A stretch of DNA of 64,000 nt from Micractinium sp. NFX-FRZ. Its lineage: Eukaryota > Chlorophyta > Trebouxiophyceae > Chlorellales > Chlorellaceae. The stretch is from positions 8,062 to 72,061 of the forward strand of contig JAPTJF010000068.1 of NCBI GenBank assembly GCA_029339195.1. Direction: 5' to 3'. Below are positions 22,939 to 35,281 of this stretch, piece by piece (within the stretch, counting starts at the first letter, position 1; every line of letters begins with the position of its first letter). The position numbers were made by a program, and so were the translations under genes. The notes beneath the pieces are model-generated. The model was given only the letters and a program-made list of their open reading frames with translations, made no database searches and was not told where the DNA came from.

Positions 22939-23518
22939 GCTGCCGCCGCCGCTGCCGCCGCTGCAGCCACTCCTGCGGTGCCGCGCAGCCCAGTGCCGCC
23001 GCTATCTTCGACAGTCAATAGTCTGCAGGATGTCAATTGCGGGATCCGCAGGCAGCAGGCGGCCTCCAGCACCTGGGCTTGCGCGCTCGGGCAGCGAGCA
23101 GTGGGAGGCGGAGCTTTGGGTGCCCGTGGGGTGAGCTTTGATGGCACAGAACCGTTTCAGGCTCAAAGGCGACAGCTTTCGATGATCTTCGCGTGAGCTC
23201 CCGACAGCAGGCAGCAGGCAGGCGCGCGCATGAGACCGCCAGCTCTTCATCCTGAATGCAAATCAGCCTGTGCGATCGCTTGTACGCATTCCTTACAAGT
23301 CGGACAGCCTCTGTATTGCGGCCCAGCTTTTAGTGCCAACCGCGGCTCGAGACTCGAGCACGGCCAGGGCGCCCGCCAGCCTGCTCGCACCACTCTCAGC
23401 TCCAAGGCGGAACGCACACAGCGGCAGGCAGCCGCGACAGGTGTAGGCGGGAGGTGCCTCCGCTGCCCGCCGCCCCGCCACCCGCTGCCGCCAACGTTGC
23501 CTCAGCGGCGCTGCCGCA
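22939..23518. other. Divergent promoter region COX19 / EHD
   Basis: 580 bp between two start codons. Two adjacent CTCGAG palindromes lie near 23345-23357. No coding sequence was seen. Confidence 0.45.
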
Positions 23519-26500
23519 ATGGCTTTCAACGGCGGGCGGCGCGCTGGAGACCAGCAGTTCTTCCAGCCCATGGGTGCTGGAGTGGGGGCGGTGTTTGGCG
23601 CGCCGCCAGGGCCCATGCCCCCGGCCGCGCCGCAACGACAGGCCCCGCCGGCGGGCGCGGGAGCGGGCACGCCCAGCCAGCTGGCACTACATGACATGTA
23701 CCGACGCTGGTTCCAGCTGGCTGACTTAGGTGGGCGCAACAGTCAGTGAGCCCCCTGGCCTGTCCCGGTGCTGGATCGGGTGTGACGGCGGTCACACTGC
23801 AGGGCACACAGGAGCCTCTGGGTGCTGCGCTGCGCCAACCTCCGACCGCCTGCCGCCGTGCCGCCCTGCCCCACCCTGCCCCGCACCTCCTTGCTGCTGC
23901 TCTTGCTGCAGACAACGATGGCCGGCTGACGGGGCCAGACGCGGTGCGGTTCTTTGAGCGCAGCGAGCTGCCCCGGGAGCTGCTGGCGCGGGTGTGGGCC
24001 AACAGCGACAACCGGCGGCAGGGCTTCCTCGACTTTGCCTCGTTTGTGCGGGCGCTGGAGCTGGTGTCGCTGGCGCAGGTGCGTGTGTGTGGTTGGCTGG
24101 GTGCTGGTCAGCATGTGGGTGGCTGCATGGCTGGGTTGTGGGTGCTATAAAGCTGGCGAAGTGCCTGTCGCCGACTGGCGAAGTATGACGAGCTTGAGGT
24201 GGGATACTCGCTGCTGTCACACCGTGTGGGCAGGCCGCAGCGTTATCCCTGACACACATGCTCCCTCCTGCCACCTCTCCTGCCGCTCCCTCCTTGCACC
24301 TCGTCGTTGGGTGCCTAAAGAAGAGGTGCCTGTCATCTGATGGCTAATTACCACTGGACGCACATATGCCAACTTCCTCACTATTTTGATTCCTCACTGT
24401 TCTATGTTGCCTGCAGTCCACCGGGGAGGTGTCAATGGACACATACGCTAACATGGCGCCAGCTGGCATCGAGCCGCCACGGCTGAGGGGGCTAGACACG
24501 GATCCGGCAGCTGTCGCTGCTGCCGCCGCCGCAGCTGCGGCAGCAGCGGCAGCGGCAGCCAGTGCACGTGGCGGCGGCGGCGGCGCTGTCGGGCCTGCTG
24601 CCAGCCAAGAGCTGGAGGCCACAAGCGGCGTGTTCAATCCCTTTGGGGCGTCGGCTGCCAGCTCAGCAGCGTCTGAGGGCGGTGCCGGGGTGGTGCACCG
24701 CAGCCTGGATGTGAGCCGGACCATGGATGTGAGGCGCAGCATGCCAGAGGGTGTGGGGCGAGCAGCGGCGGCAGAGGGCGGCGGCAGCGCGGCATGGCGA
24801 AGCGTGCCAGAGGGGGTCAGGCAGGGAGGCGGCGCGGGGCCCGGGCCCGGTAGCACACAAGGCAGCGACGACGGCGAGGCGTGGCGCAGCGCAGGGGAGC
24901 CGGCACGGCAGGGCGGCGGTGGCAGCAACAGGCACAGTGCTGAGGGGTATGCACCTGGGCTGGCGGTGGCTGGCGCGGCAGCTGGTGGGGCATTCTCAGC
25001 GGCGGGTTCCGACGGAGGGCGCAGCCTGGAGCCGCCAATGCTCAGCATACCCTCGCCGGCACCCACCGCCGGCGGGGGCGGCGGGGTGAGCCGTGCTGCC
25101 TGCCTGCTGTGCTATGCTGTGCGTGCAGTGCTGCGCTGCGTATGCTGGGCAGCGCCGGCTACGGGTGTGAGCGGCCTTTGCATGTCTTCGTGTTAGCTGC
25201 CAATTGTTGCTAGCAAGAGTATATCACTGATGCTGCTCTGTTCAAACCCACCCCGCTTGCCCGGCTCGCTTTCCATCTCCCCTGCCCTCCGTTGTGTGCA
25301 GATGCAGGGCGCATTCATGCCTGTCCCTTCCCCCATGGCCTCCCCCTCTCCGTACGCCCCATCCCCGGCCTTCTACTCCGGTGCGCCTGGCGTGCAGCAG
25401 CCCTGGCTCTGCGGGTGCTGCCACGTGCCTTGCATGCTCGTGCTATTACAAAGTGCCATCTTTAGGCATGAGCCTTAGGCCCGCTGTGGAGTACAGTGCA
25501 GCTCCCGTTGCTATGCACTGAATGTGCCCCTTGCTATGCCTTGCTCTCCTTTGGCTTGCGCCTGCTTGCCTCTCCCCCCTTCCTGCACCCCCCCGCTCTC
25601 CACCCCCTCACCTTACCTCTTCCGTGCCCCCTTGCCCACCCGCAGAGTCCTCTCCCTCCCCAGGCGTGGGTGCCGGCCTGTTTGGCCGCAAGTCGCGCCG
25701 GCGTGCCCCCCTCACAACCAAGGACTGCACCTCCATCACCGACGGGCTCAAACGGATCTATTTCAACAAGGTGGGGGGAAGGGCAAGTGACCCTTCTTTC
25801 CAGCAAGTTCAATGGAGGAAGGTTGATTGCATAAAAGTTGAGATGAGATCGAGGTGCTGATGGCAGGGCAGGGTCCAGGTGCACCCCGTTGCCTGCTGCT
25901 ACCAATTGGTTGGCAGCCCCCTGACCCCGCGTTCTCACCTCTGGTCTGCCCACCACCGCTTGCACCCAGATCCGCCCGTTGGAGGAGGCCTACAAGTTTG
26001 GGCACTTCTTCAGGTGGGTGGGTGCAGGCGCGTGCACTGGTGGAATGTGGCAAGTGACACACTTTGCGATGCAGTGTGCCGGGGCCCCGTCTCCTCATCT
26101 CCTCCAGATTCAGCGGCTTGCGCCTGGCCGTGCGCCGCAGCCTTCGGCCTCCCTGCTGCCTGTGGCATGCACCCGCCAGTGGCCTTGGCGGCCGTTGCTT
26201 TGTAAGGAAAGACGCGCTGCAGCTGTCCTGGCTTTGCTCCCCCACCTGCCCTTCCCACCCCACCCACCCTGCCTGCAGCCCGCTGCTGAGCGAGGGCGAC
26301 TTTGAGGCCAAGCCCAGCGTGCTGCTGCTGGGGCAGTACTCGACAGGCAAGCCGGGCGGTTGGTCAGGACGGGGCGATGGCGGGCGGGGGGGGGCTTCCT
26401 CTGCAGCCTGCCTTTCTAGTGGCCGCTGCTGCTGCTCTGTTTGATGGCGAACCCCTCGCCAGCCGTCTCACCACCTTCCGATGAGCAGGCAGTCGGGGAA

Positions 26501-29500
26501 GCACGCCTTCTGCCCCTCCGCTCACTCCCTGCCTGCCCCGCTCACTCCCCTTCCACTGCGTGCCTACTTCCCCCCTTTAAACAACAAGCACCTGCTGCTG
26601 CGGCTCCTCACCTTCATCTGTCCCACTCCTCTCGCCTCCCAGCTGCTCATTCTTGTTTCACTTCCCCCCGCCCCGCCTCCCAGGCAAGTCCACCTTCATC
26701 AAGTACCTGCTGGGCCGAGACTACCCCGGCATCCACATTGGACCAGAGCCCACCACAGACAGGTGGGGCTGCCTGCCTTTTATCCAAGGCCCATTGGGCG
26801 GGTGCACACTCCACTGCAGGCTGCCTGCTCTGTATAACTTTATATATGTGCTGGAGATCAGCTGGGTCTGTGCATGCTCCGCTGCGTTGCTGTCTCGCCT
26901 TCTCCCCGCCATGCTCCACTCTTCCCTGCCGCCCTGCCCTGGCCACTCGCCCGCTCCCCTGGCTTGCCCCTGCCAGCCCGTGCTCACCTTTGCATCCCAT
27001 GCACCCGCCCTGCGCTGCCCTGCTGTGCCCCGTTCCCCCGTGCAGGTTTGTGGTGGTCATGCACGGCCCGGACGAGCGGCGCACGCCTGGCAACACACTG
27101 GTGGTGCAGCCAGACAAGCCCTTTACGGGGCTGCAGCAGGTGCGGGGCGGAAGCACTAGGAAAAGACAGGCGAGGACATGTAGGCAACAGGGATCCCTCA
27201 CGGAAAGCTGGAGCCGTTACTTCCCACCCCGCAGTTTGGCTCCGGCTTCCTCTCCAAGTTTGAGTGCGCCCAGTGCGACAACCGTCTGCTGGAGGAGGTG
27301 ACACTGGTGGACACGCCAGGTGCGGCCTGCTCAGCAGATGCACGAATCGTGTGTGTTGCTTCCTGCTAGGCAGTGTAGGGGCTACGCGCTGGTGGTGTGG
27401 ACACGCCGGGTACTGTTTCAGCCCATGCACACTTCAGTGCGTGCTGTTGTATACAAGCCGCAGATGCATCGGCTATATGCTGGTGGTGGGCATGCACAGT
27501 GGGTGGACTGCAAGGGCTTCCTCTCCCCTCCACTGCCCCACACTGCTGCTGCACCTCCCCTCGCTCACTCCCGCTCCTCAAGTGGGTGCACCCACCCACC
27601 CGCACACCGCTGCTCTGCAGGCGTGCTGTCTGGGGAGAAGCAGCGCATTGAGCGGTCATACGACTTCATACAGGTCTGGCTGCCTCGGGGTGTTATGAGA
27701 GATGGGGTGGCGCGGGCCGAGGTGTGATGGGGTGTGGTGGGCGTGAGGTGGGGTGTGTGGCGGTGCCCGCTTGAGTTGCTTGCGTGGCTGCCTGCCTGCA
27801 CAGCGTCCTGCTGGCAAGCTCCGTGGCCCCTGCCTGCTCGCAACGCGGCCACCTTTTTGGCCTCGGAGCCCCTTCCCAGTTTAGCCCCACCCTGGCGTGT
27901 GATGCCCCTCCCTGAAGTACGGCCCACACTTGCAATGCCCACCGCACCACTTGTTCAAAAGCACGCGATGCCCACCCTCCCACCCACCCGCACCCTGCCC
28001 CCCGCTGCCCTGCCCCAGGTGTGCGGCTGGTTTGCCGCGCGCTGCGACCTCGTCCTGCTGCTGTTCGACCCGTACAAGCTGGACATCAGCGACGAGTTCA
28101 AGGCGGTGAGCTGGGGGGTGCTGTGCTGTGCTGTGCTGTGCTGTGCTGTGCTGTGCTGTGCGGGTTGGGGGGTAGTGAAGGCGGGGACATCAGCGACGAA
28201 TTCAAGGCGGTGAGCTGAGCTGTGGGCGGGGTGCAGTGCTGTGCCATGCTGCGCTCCGCCTCCCCTCGCTGTCGCTCAATGCCTGCAGGTCATTGGCAAG
28301 CTGCAGGGGGCAGGGTTCGTACGGCCCCAAACAAAGCAGGCAGGCACCTTGCCGGCTCACCCCCTGCCTCCCCCTCTGGCGCTGCACATGTGCAGGTCAT
28401 CAGCACGCTGCGTGGGCACGACGAGAAGGTGCGCGTCGTGCTGAACAAGTCGGACACTGTGGATGCCCAGCAGTTGATGCGGGTGTACGGCGCGCTGATG
28501 TGGAGCCTGGGCAAGGTGTTCAAGTCGCCAGAGGTCTGCCGCGTCTACGTGGGCAGGTGGGGAGGGCAATAGCTAGGGGATAACAGCCAGGGGTGGGAGG
28601 GCTGGGGGTATCTGATGAGGAGGCAGGGCAAGGCCTCCTGGGTCACCCAATGGTGATCATGTGTGTGTGTGTGTGCAGTGCCTGCGTGTGTGTGAGTGGG
28701 GGGGGGAGGGTGAGCTTGGGGACTGGGTGGAGTGCAGCAAGGCTGGAGCTGGGAAGGAGCAGGCTTGACCTGACCTGGCGCTGTGTGGTGGGCGGCCGTG
28801 CCGGGCGGCTGCGACCAGCTCTGGGAGCGACCATCAGCCGCGCTAGCGGCGTTGCTGAGCTCACTGGCATGGCACGCCATAGTGGCCGGGCGGCCAGCCC
28901 TCCCAGCCCCACGTGTGGCGCCCACCGCACTTCACCGTCAATTCCGGGCCTGTGGCCTTTGCCCCCCCGTGCAGCTTCAACGCTGGCGCCCCCATCCGCG
29001 ACGACGTCAACCCCGCCGGCAAGGGCCTGTTTGAGCGTGAGCAGGAGGACCTGCTGCACGACCTGTACGACATACCCGCCCGCTCCTGCGACCGCCGAGT
29101 GAACGAGTTTGTGAAGCGCGTCAGGTGGGGAGCAGGACGGTTTGGAGGACGTGGAAGAGGAACCTGTATTCTAGCCCGCCATGATGCGCGTCGCATGCTT
29201 GCGGGACAGTGGGTCCTCCACTGGAACGCACGGCCACCTTCTGCATCGCCTGCCATCCCCTGCTGCGCGTGAAGATTTCCTTGGGTTTACCATGGGTCAC
29301 CTGCACAAGCAGCTGCCTTCCCTAAACGCATGCTCACTCAATCCAGCACCTTGCCTTCGATGTTGCCCCGCTGTGCAGGGCCGCCAAGATCCACTTTTTG
29401 ATCATGGGCCACCTGCGCAAGCAGATACCCTATTTTGGCCAGAAGAAGGCGCAGGAGCGGCTGCTGGACAACCTGGCCGCCGAGTTTGCGCACGTGCAGC

Positions 29501-30161
29501 GCGAGTTCCACCTGCACCCGGGTGAGGGTGGTACACGGGGTTGATGGAAGTGAGGGAGGGATGGCGTGAGGGCACTCTGGCTGCCGAGTGTGCGCACGTG
29601 CAGCAGGATTGTTGCACCTGCACCCAGGCAGGGGGTGGGTGAGGAGCGCAGGGGCGCGAAAGGCAACTTGGCGTCCATTCCCTGCATCCGACATGCGCCT
29701 CCCTTACCTTCCAGCCGGGAGTACAAGATCAAACCTGATATACCCCAAAGTCTCCCATCTCTGCGTTGTGTCCCACGCTGTCTGGATCCTCCCGCAGGCG
29801 ACTTCCCCGACGTGAACCGGTACCGCGAGATCCTGTCTGCCTTTGACATCTCACGCTTCCCCAAGCTGGACAAGGCCATGATCCGGCAGGTGAATGGGTG
29901 TGTGTTTGTTTTGCCGTGCTTTCTTCTGGCTTGTTGAATGGGCGGCTCCACCCCTGGGGCTCAGTGGAGGGCATGCTGTGTGGCGCCTGCCCACCTCCCT
30001 GGCATGCTTGTCAGCGTACATTACAGTACATGCACACCCTTGTGTAACAGAACCCTGGTCCTGCTGTGCCTGCTGTGCGCCAGGTGGACGACGCGCTGTC
30101 GCTGGACATCCCGGCGCTCATGCGGCAAATGGAGAACCCCTTCACTGGCAAGGGACCCTGA
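23519..30161 (+). CDS. EHD family dynamin-like ATPase
   Basis: Seventeen exons keep frame to 794 aa, from ATG 23519 to TGA 30159-30161. Residues about 50-130 form an N-terminal EH domain ([20 protein letters not shown], then [20 protein letters not shown]), the arrangement of plant EHDs. About 250 residues of Ala/Gly/Ser-rich linker follow. The dynamin-type G domain has GQYSTGKST (G1, about 450), DTPG (G3, about 540) and NKSD (G4, about 604). The end has [16 protein letters not shown] and [15 protein letters not shown] of the helical region. EHDs bind ATP, coat membrane tubules and act in endocytic recycling, recognising NPF-containing partners through the EH domain. The intron after exon 7 starts with GC (26347). 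Several introns contain copies of their flanking exon edges. A TGTAA lies 174 bases past the stop. Confidence 0.95.
27300..27502 (+). repeat. Duplicated exon 10 end in the EHD gene
   Basis: The exon 10 end around DTPG with its donor (27302-27325) recurs at 27388-27412 and, more decayed, at 27479-27500. Spacing is about 86-90 bp, all within intron 10. Confidence 0.65.
28081..28420 (+). repeat. Both edges of EHD intron 12 duplicated
   Basis: The exon 12 end with donor, 28081-28113, recurs at 28185-28217 with a single mismatch in 33 bases (GAG to GAA, synonymous). The exon 13 acceptor and start (28396) has a diverged copy whose exon-like start is 28289. The intron therefore contains a second donor and a second acceptor. 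Confidence 0.9.
28121..28160. repeat. (CTGTG)8 microsatellite
   Basis: Eight perfect copies of CTGTG lie between the two donor copies of EHD intron 12. Confidence 0.9.
29261..29640 (+). repeat. Both edges of EHD exon 15 duplicated into flanking introns
   Basis: Upstream, 29284-29317 copies the exon 15 segment 29395-29429 (HLRKQ region), offset about 112 bp. Downstream, 29577-29637 copies the exon end and donor segment 29473-29530, offset 104 bp. Confidence 0.8.
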
Positions 30162-30498
30162 CAGGCAGGGGATCCGCCATAGCGGCCCTGCAGAGCGTGC
30201 TTGCTTTGTGTGTGAGATACTGCTTCGCCGGCAGCGGACAGCTGCCAGCTCCGGCTTCGTTGTTTTTTGTACCATTGTTGCGGCTCTACGCCAACGACCC
30301 GTTCATCATCATTGCCACCGCTCTTCATTCTCCCTGTAAAGCTGGGTCCGTCTGTGAAAGGGAGCACGGCGTGCGAGTGGTGCGGCTGTACTGTCGTGCC
30401 TGCCTTGACAGCACGGCGACCCAAGCCCGGGCCTGCTCAGCTCAAGGAGTGTTCACAGGAGTCAACATGAGAACAGTCAGTCAGCACAGAGCTATAAG
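30162..30498. other. Convergent intergenic region
   Basis: 337 bp between the EHD stop and the coiled-coil gene stop. It contains the TGTAA at 30335-30339 and nothing else that I recognise. Confidence 0.5.
30335..30339 (+). terminator. Putative poly(A) signal TGTAA
   Basis: TGTAA lies 174 bases after the EHD stop codon. Confidence 0.5.
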
Positions 30499-31844
30499 TT
30501 ACGTATAAAATGCCCCTGCTGTCTGGCGCCTCACCAGCACTGGCGTCTCACTGCCCACATGCCGAATGCGGACGCCGCCAGCCTGCAGCGCCCCCTTCAC
30601 CAGCAGTGCGTCACTGCCCTCAGTGCTGCTCCCGCCACCTCCCGCTGCCGGCTTCACTGCTGCTGCCGGCGCCGGCGCCGGCGCCGCTTGTGCTGCCCCT
30701 CCCCTCGCCGCTGGCCGCTCCTGCATCGACTGCCCAGTGATGGCACTGACCAGCCCCCCTGACTCTGCGCCCTCGCCAGGGCCAGGCTCCAGCTGTGGAT
30801 CCCTCGCAGCAGCAGCCTGCTGCCCCTGCTCATCTGTGCACGCAGCAGGAGGCTGCTGCCGCTGCTCGTCTGTGGGTGCAGCAGCAGGCTGCCGAGCTGG
30901 CGGCAGCATGTTGTCCTTGGATGTCCGGCTGGAAGACTCCGGCGCTGCTGCCTGCCCAGCCTGCCCAGCGTGCGTAGCGTGGGGCTCCCGGGCACTACTG
31001 GTGCGGCGCCCGGACGGGGAGCAGCCCTGCTGAGCCTGCCTTGGCTTGACTGCAGACAAAAGCAAGAGGCAGCATGGGCACATGAGGCACTTGCTCTGCG
31101 GTTTGCAGGCAAGCAGGTGGGCACTGCCTTGCCTGGCAGGCAAGGGGCAGGCAGGAGGGGCAAGCAGGCCCACCTGTGGAGCTCAGAGGCAAGTCGAATG
31201 TGGTGAACACTTGCACGTGCTTGCTGCTTGGCACCCAGGGCGCTGGGCTGTGGCTGCCTGCACACAGGGAGTGGGGGCCCAGGGGTGGGGGCTTTCGGCG
31301 CTGCCCTGGCACACAGTTGGGCTACCGCCAGATGCTGTTGGAAGGCAAAGCACATGGCAATGGCTTGTGTAGAATGCCAAGCACACCTCTGGGAGAGTTC
31401 ACCCTGCCAGTATGCTTACCTGCCAGCAACTGTTTCTTGATGCCACGTGGAGGCACACGGTGCACTGCTGCCGGTGCAGGGGCAGGCTCCGGCTCTGGGA
31501 CACGCCCAGAAGAGGCTGCCACGGCAGCAACAGGGCTGCCAGCAGAGCTCAGGCGCAGGCGTGGCACAGCGGGGCGCTGAGCAGCCTGGCTGCTGGTGCC
31601 AGTGCTGGCCCGACGGGCAAGCCCTGGCTCCGCAGCTGCAACATCAGGGCCGCCCACTTGACAAGCCGCATCACAGCCTGTGACAGGTGCAGCAGCGGCC
31701 GGGCTTCTTGTGCTGCCTCGTCCCACGTGGCCCGTCTCAAGCTTGTGCAGCAGGGCTGCCTTCAGCCGCTGCACTTGCTCCACAGAAGGCACCCTGCCCC
31801 CCATATAGACCAGGCCACGCGCCGCAGGTGCACTGTCTGGAGGA

Positions 31845-31897
<53 letters not shown>

Positions 31898-34842
31898 GGT
31901 TGGGTGGGATGAAGTCGGTGCCACGGTGGCAGGGCTCAGCCTGCCATCCAGCTCAGCATGAGCAGCATGGGACAGCTCAGCCGGCACCTCCGTAGAGCAA
32001 GTGGTCCACTCACTGCTGCCGCCAGCGCCCAAACCATTGGGCTCTCTGCCAATGTCACCCTTGACGCCCAGGCCAAGCTGTGCAGCTGGTGTGCGGGCGG
32101 CCTGGGGAGACACGTGGCCGCTTGCTCGCCGACCTGAGGCGCGCCCACGTGCACCGCCCGCCGTCACCACTGCCGCCGCCGCAGATGACGCTGCTACTGC
32201 TGCTGCTGCAGGCAGCCGTACAGCAGTGCCACCTGTGAGGCATGCTGGCAGCCAGTCTCGGGGCGCTTCGTCAGACTGGCTGTCTAGCGGGCTGCGCAGG
32301 TGGATGGTGCCGTCTGGCGAGCCACCAGCCCTCGGGTGCGCCTGCCTGCCGCCCAGGCCCGGCAATGGCGGCTGGCTGAAGCGCCTGCTGGGACGGACCT
32401 CTGTTGCTTGTGGTGCTGTGCCGGCAGCAGCAGGGGCCCTCAAAGCCCCGGGCTGCTGTGGAACATGTGCGCTCGCTGCAGCGCCTGCTGCAGTCGAGGG
32501 CGCACGGCTGGCGGGGGCGGCAGCGGAGGTGGGCACGCTGGGGCGCGGCGCGCGCGCTGCGCAGCGCCAGGACAGCATGCAGCCACGCAGCAGCCAGCGT
32601 GCCCGCCACCTCTGCACCCGAGCCACGTAGTTCACCCGCACAACTGCCGACAGCTGGCGCTCCGTCTCCAGCTGCTGCTGCAGCTGGCCCAGGGCCTGCC
32701 GGGCAGCGCGTTCCCGCGCCTGCAAGAGGCAGCACAGGCAACAATGTGAGTGGGTGCATACTCGCGCCACCAATTGATGCACTCAAAGACCAGTCATGCA
32801 CTTCAATGACACATTCAGCACAGGCAGCTCGTGCGGGGCACCACCGAGCATCCCACCTGCAGCTGTGCAGCCAGCTTCCCCTCGCCACGCTTGCCCCCGC
32901 CGGCCAGCGCCTCCAGCGCCGCCACCCGCGCCTCCAGCTGCTCCACCGCCGCCCTGGCGGCTGCCTCCAGCTGCTGCTTCTTGCGCAGCAACTGCTTCTC
33001 CCGCTCAGCAGCCGCCTGTTGCACCGCCCGCAGGCTGGCAGCAGCCTCCTGTGCTGCAGCCTGTGCCTGCTCTATGGCGGCCTCCTGGGCAGCCTGACGC
33101 TCAGCACTGGCACCTGCCTGAGCTGACTCCACATCTGCAGCGGCAGCCTGCAGCGCCTCCAGCAGCTGCTGCTCCCGCTCTGCCGCTGCCTGCTGCACCG
33201 CTGCCAGTTCGGCAGCAGAGGCCCGGCGCTGTGCCGCCAGTGCCTGTTCGCCTTCCTCGGCAGCCGCCGCGCACCGCGCCATCAGCGCCTGCACCGCCTC
33301 CTTGGCCGTTGCTGCCTCGATGCCCCGTGCCTCCTCCACTTCCTGCAGCTGCTGCTTCAGTGCTGCCAGAGCTGCTAACGACGAGGGTGCCACTGCGGTT
33401 GAGGACGAATCGTCCGCCGTAAGTGCAACGCCGGCATCGCCTCTGCCGCACTCGGCACCTGCTGGGCCATCGGCAATGGCGCTGCCGTTGCCCAAGCAGG
33501 TGCTTGCTGCCACCGCTTTCAGCTGCTGTCCCACCACCGCCGCTTGGCAGGCGTCATCCGGTAGGCAGCATGCACCGCCGCCCTCCTCGCTCTCCTCCCC
33601 CTGGCTCTCCTCTGCCCGCTGCTGCTCCAGCACGGCACGGTCCAGCGAAGCGCCGAAAGCTGCCAGCTTGGTCAGCGCGGCATGCAGGTGTGCACGCAGC
33701 ACCCTGTTCTCCTCATCAACCTCTGCCAACCGCAGCCCTTGCGTGGCAGCAGCAGCAGCGGCGGCAGAGGCAGAGTCACTGCTGGCAGGGTCCATTGCGG
33801 TCCCGTCGTGGTCGCCAGGGCTGCTCTCTGGCGTGCCAGCTGCAGCCTTTGCCTGTGTTGCCTCTGCCTCTGCTTGCGCTGCCTCCAGGTCGGTGCAGCG
33901 CTCCTGCACCTCTTCCAGCTGCTCCTGTAGCTGCTCCACTTGCTCACGAAGCCGTTGCGCCTCCTGCTGCAGCTGGGCACACTGTTGCTGCTGCTGGCGG
34001 CTGTCCTCTGCCGCACCATCAGCCTGCGCCTGCGCCTGCGCCTCGGCACAGCGCGCCGCTTCTACCTGCGCATGCAGGTGATTTGCCTGCTCCCGCAGTT
34101 GCTTCACCTCCTGCTGCAGCTCGGCGCCCCGCTGCTGCTGCTCTCTGCTATCCTCTGTGGCAAGCGCAGCCTCTGCCTGCGCCTGTGCCTCAGCGCGACG
34201 CGCCGCTGCCACCTTCGCCGCCGCCCGCGCCTCCTGATCGCGCAGCTGCTGTTGCAGCTGCTCCACCTGCTCCCGCAGCTGCTCTGCCTCCAGCTGAATC
34301 TGAACACACCGCTGCTGCTGCTGGCGGCTGTCCTCGGCAGAACGTGCAGCCTGCGCCCGCGCTTGCGCCTCTGCACGGCGTGCCGCCGCCACCTGCATCT
34401 CAGCCTGCGCCTCCACAGTTGCGCCGCTGCGCCTGAATTCGTCTAGCTGACCCCGCAGGTCCTGCGCCTCCCCCTGCAGACGCTCGGCGTGGGCGTCAGC
34501 TGCCGCCAGCTCGCGGCGCAGCTCCGCCGCCTCCGCCCCCGCTGCCGCCACCTGCTGCCGCGCCTCATCCAGCTCGTCGGCACGGCGTGAAAGCTCCGCC
34601 TCATCACGCTCTGCGGCCTCCAGCACAGCTTGCAGCTGTTGCTTGAAGTGGGCCTGTGCAGGGCCGGGGTATGGGCAGGGCAGGGGTGGCGGCGGTTGGC
34701 ATGCGCGCGGGTGGGTGGCGGCGGCAAACTGAGACTTGAATTACCCTCCAGGCGCGCGTCAGTCTGCACGACTCAGCCCCACCTTTGTATTTGACAGCCG
34801 CCAGCGCTGAAAGGTGACCACCAGCGCCACTTCCGGGTTCAT
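30499..34842 (-). CDS. Long coiled-coil protein, function unknown
   Basis: Four exons (34842-34783, 34653-32857, 32719-31420, 31049-30499) give 1235 aa. After a short N-terminus (MNPEVALVVTFQRWRLSNTK), residues about 21-620 are nearly continuous heptad-type coiled coil. Repeated blocks such as LREQVEQLQQQLRDQEARAA and EDSRQQQQ recur at about 70-residue spacing, so this part grew by internal duplication. A basic segment, VARVQRWRARWLLRG, follows at about 640-655. The C-terminal half is Ala/Ser/Pro-rich with a polyAla run (31844-31896) and an isolated ordered patch, RVPSVEQVQRLKAALLHKLE. No signal peptide or membrane segment is visible. I do not recognise a family; a cytoskeletal or scaffold role would be a guess from shape only. 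It is divergent from a membrane protein gene, with 439 bp between starts. Confidence 0.8.
31844..31896. repeat. (GCT)n trinucleotide repeat, coding polyAla on minus strand
   Basis: An uninterrupted GCT/CTG run of about 17 copies lies inside the coiled-coil gene's third exon. It is read there as GCA codons for alanine. Confidence 0.9.
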
Positions 34843-35281
34843 CCCGTCGGTCAGCCGAGTCTGTCGGACTGCCCGCATGCAGATGGCTACCATACAATGG
34901 CTGGCGAATTCAATTGGGCAAACCGCGGTTGGCACTCGCTTCTGCAGCGCGCTGCCGAGCCCTGCTGTCACAGCACGGTGCTGTGCAAACGTCGCCAAGA
35001 TGCCTGCCTCCCCCGCATCCTCTGCCATCCCGCGAGGTTCAGAACACGCGCATTTACCGTTTGGCTCTGGTACCTCCCACCTGCAGCGGGTCAGCACAAA
35101 AAGCTCTTCGCTTGCCCTGTGCTCGAGCGGGAGTAGCAGCGCGCCCCCGACCCTTCTGGTGGCGTGTGATCACTCCTGCAGCGGCGCGCCGTCGCCCTCG
35201 GAGCACACCCTCCCACTCTGCCGCCCTGCCCGGCGACAGCCGCCGGCAGCTGTTGCCGCCCTTGCGGCAAGCACGGAAAGC
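34843..35281. other. Divergent promoter region
   Basis: 439 bp between the starts of the coiled-coil (minus) and membrane protein (plus) genes. No coding sequence was assigned. Confidence 0.45.
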
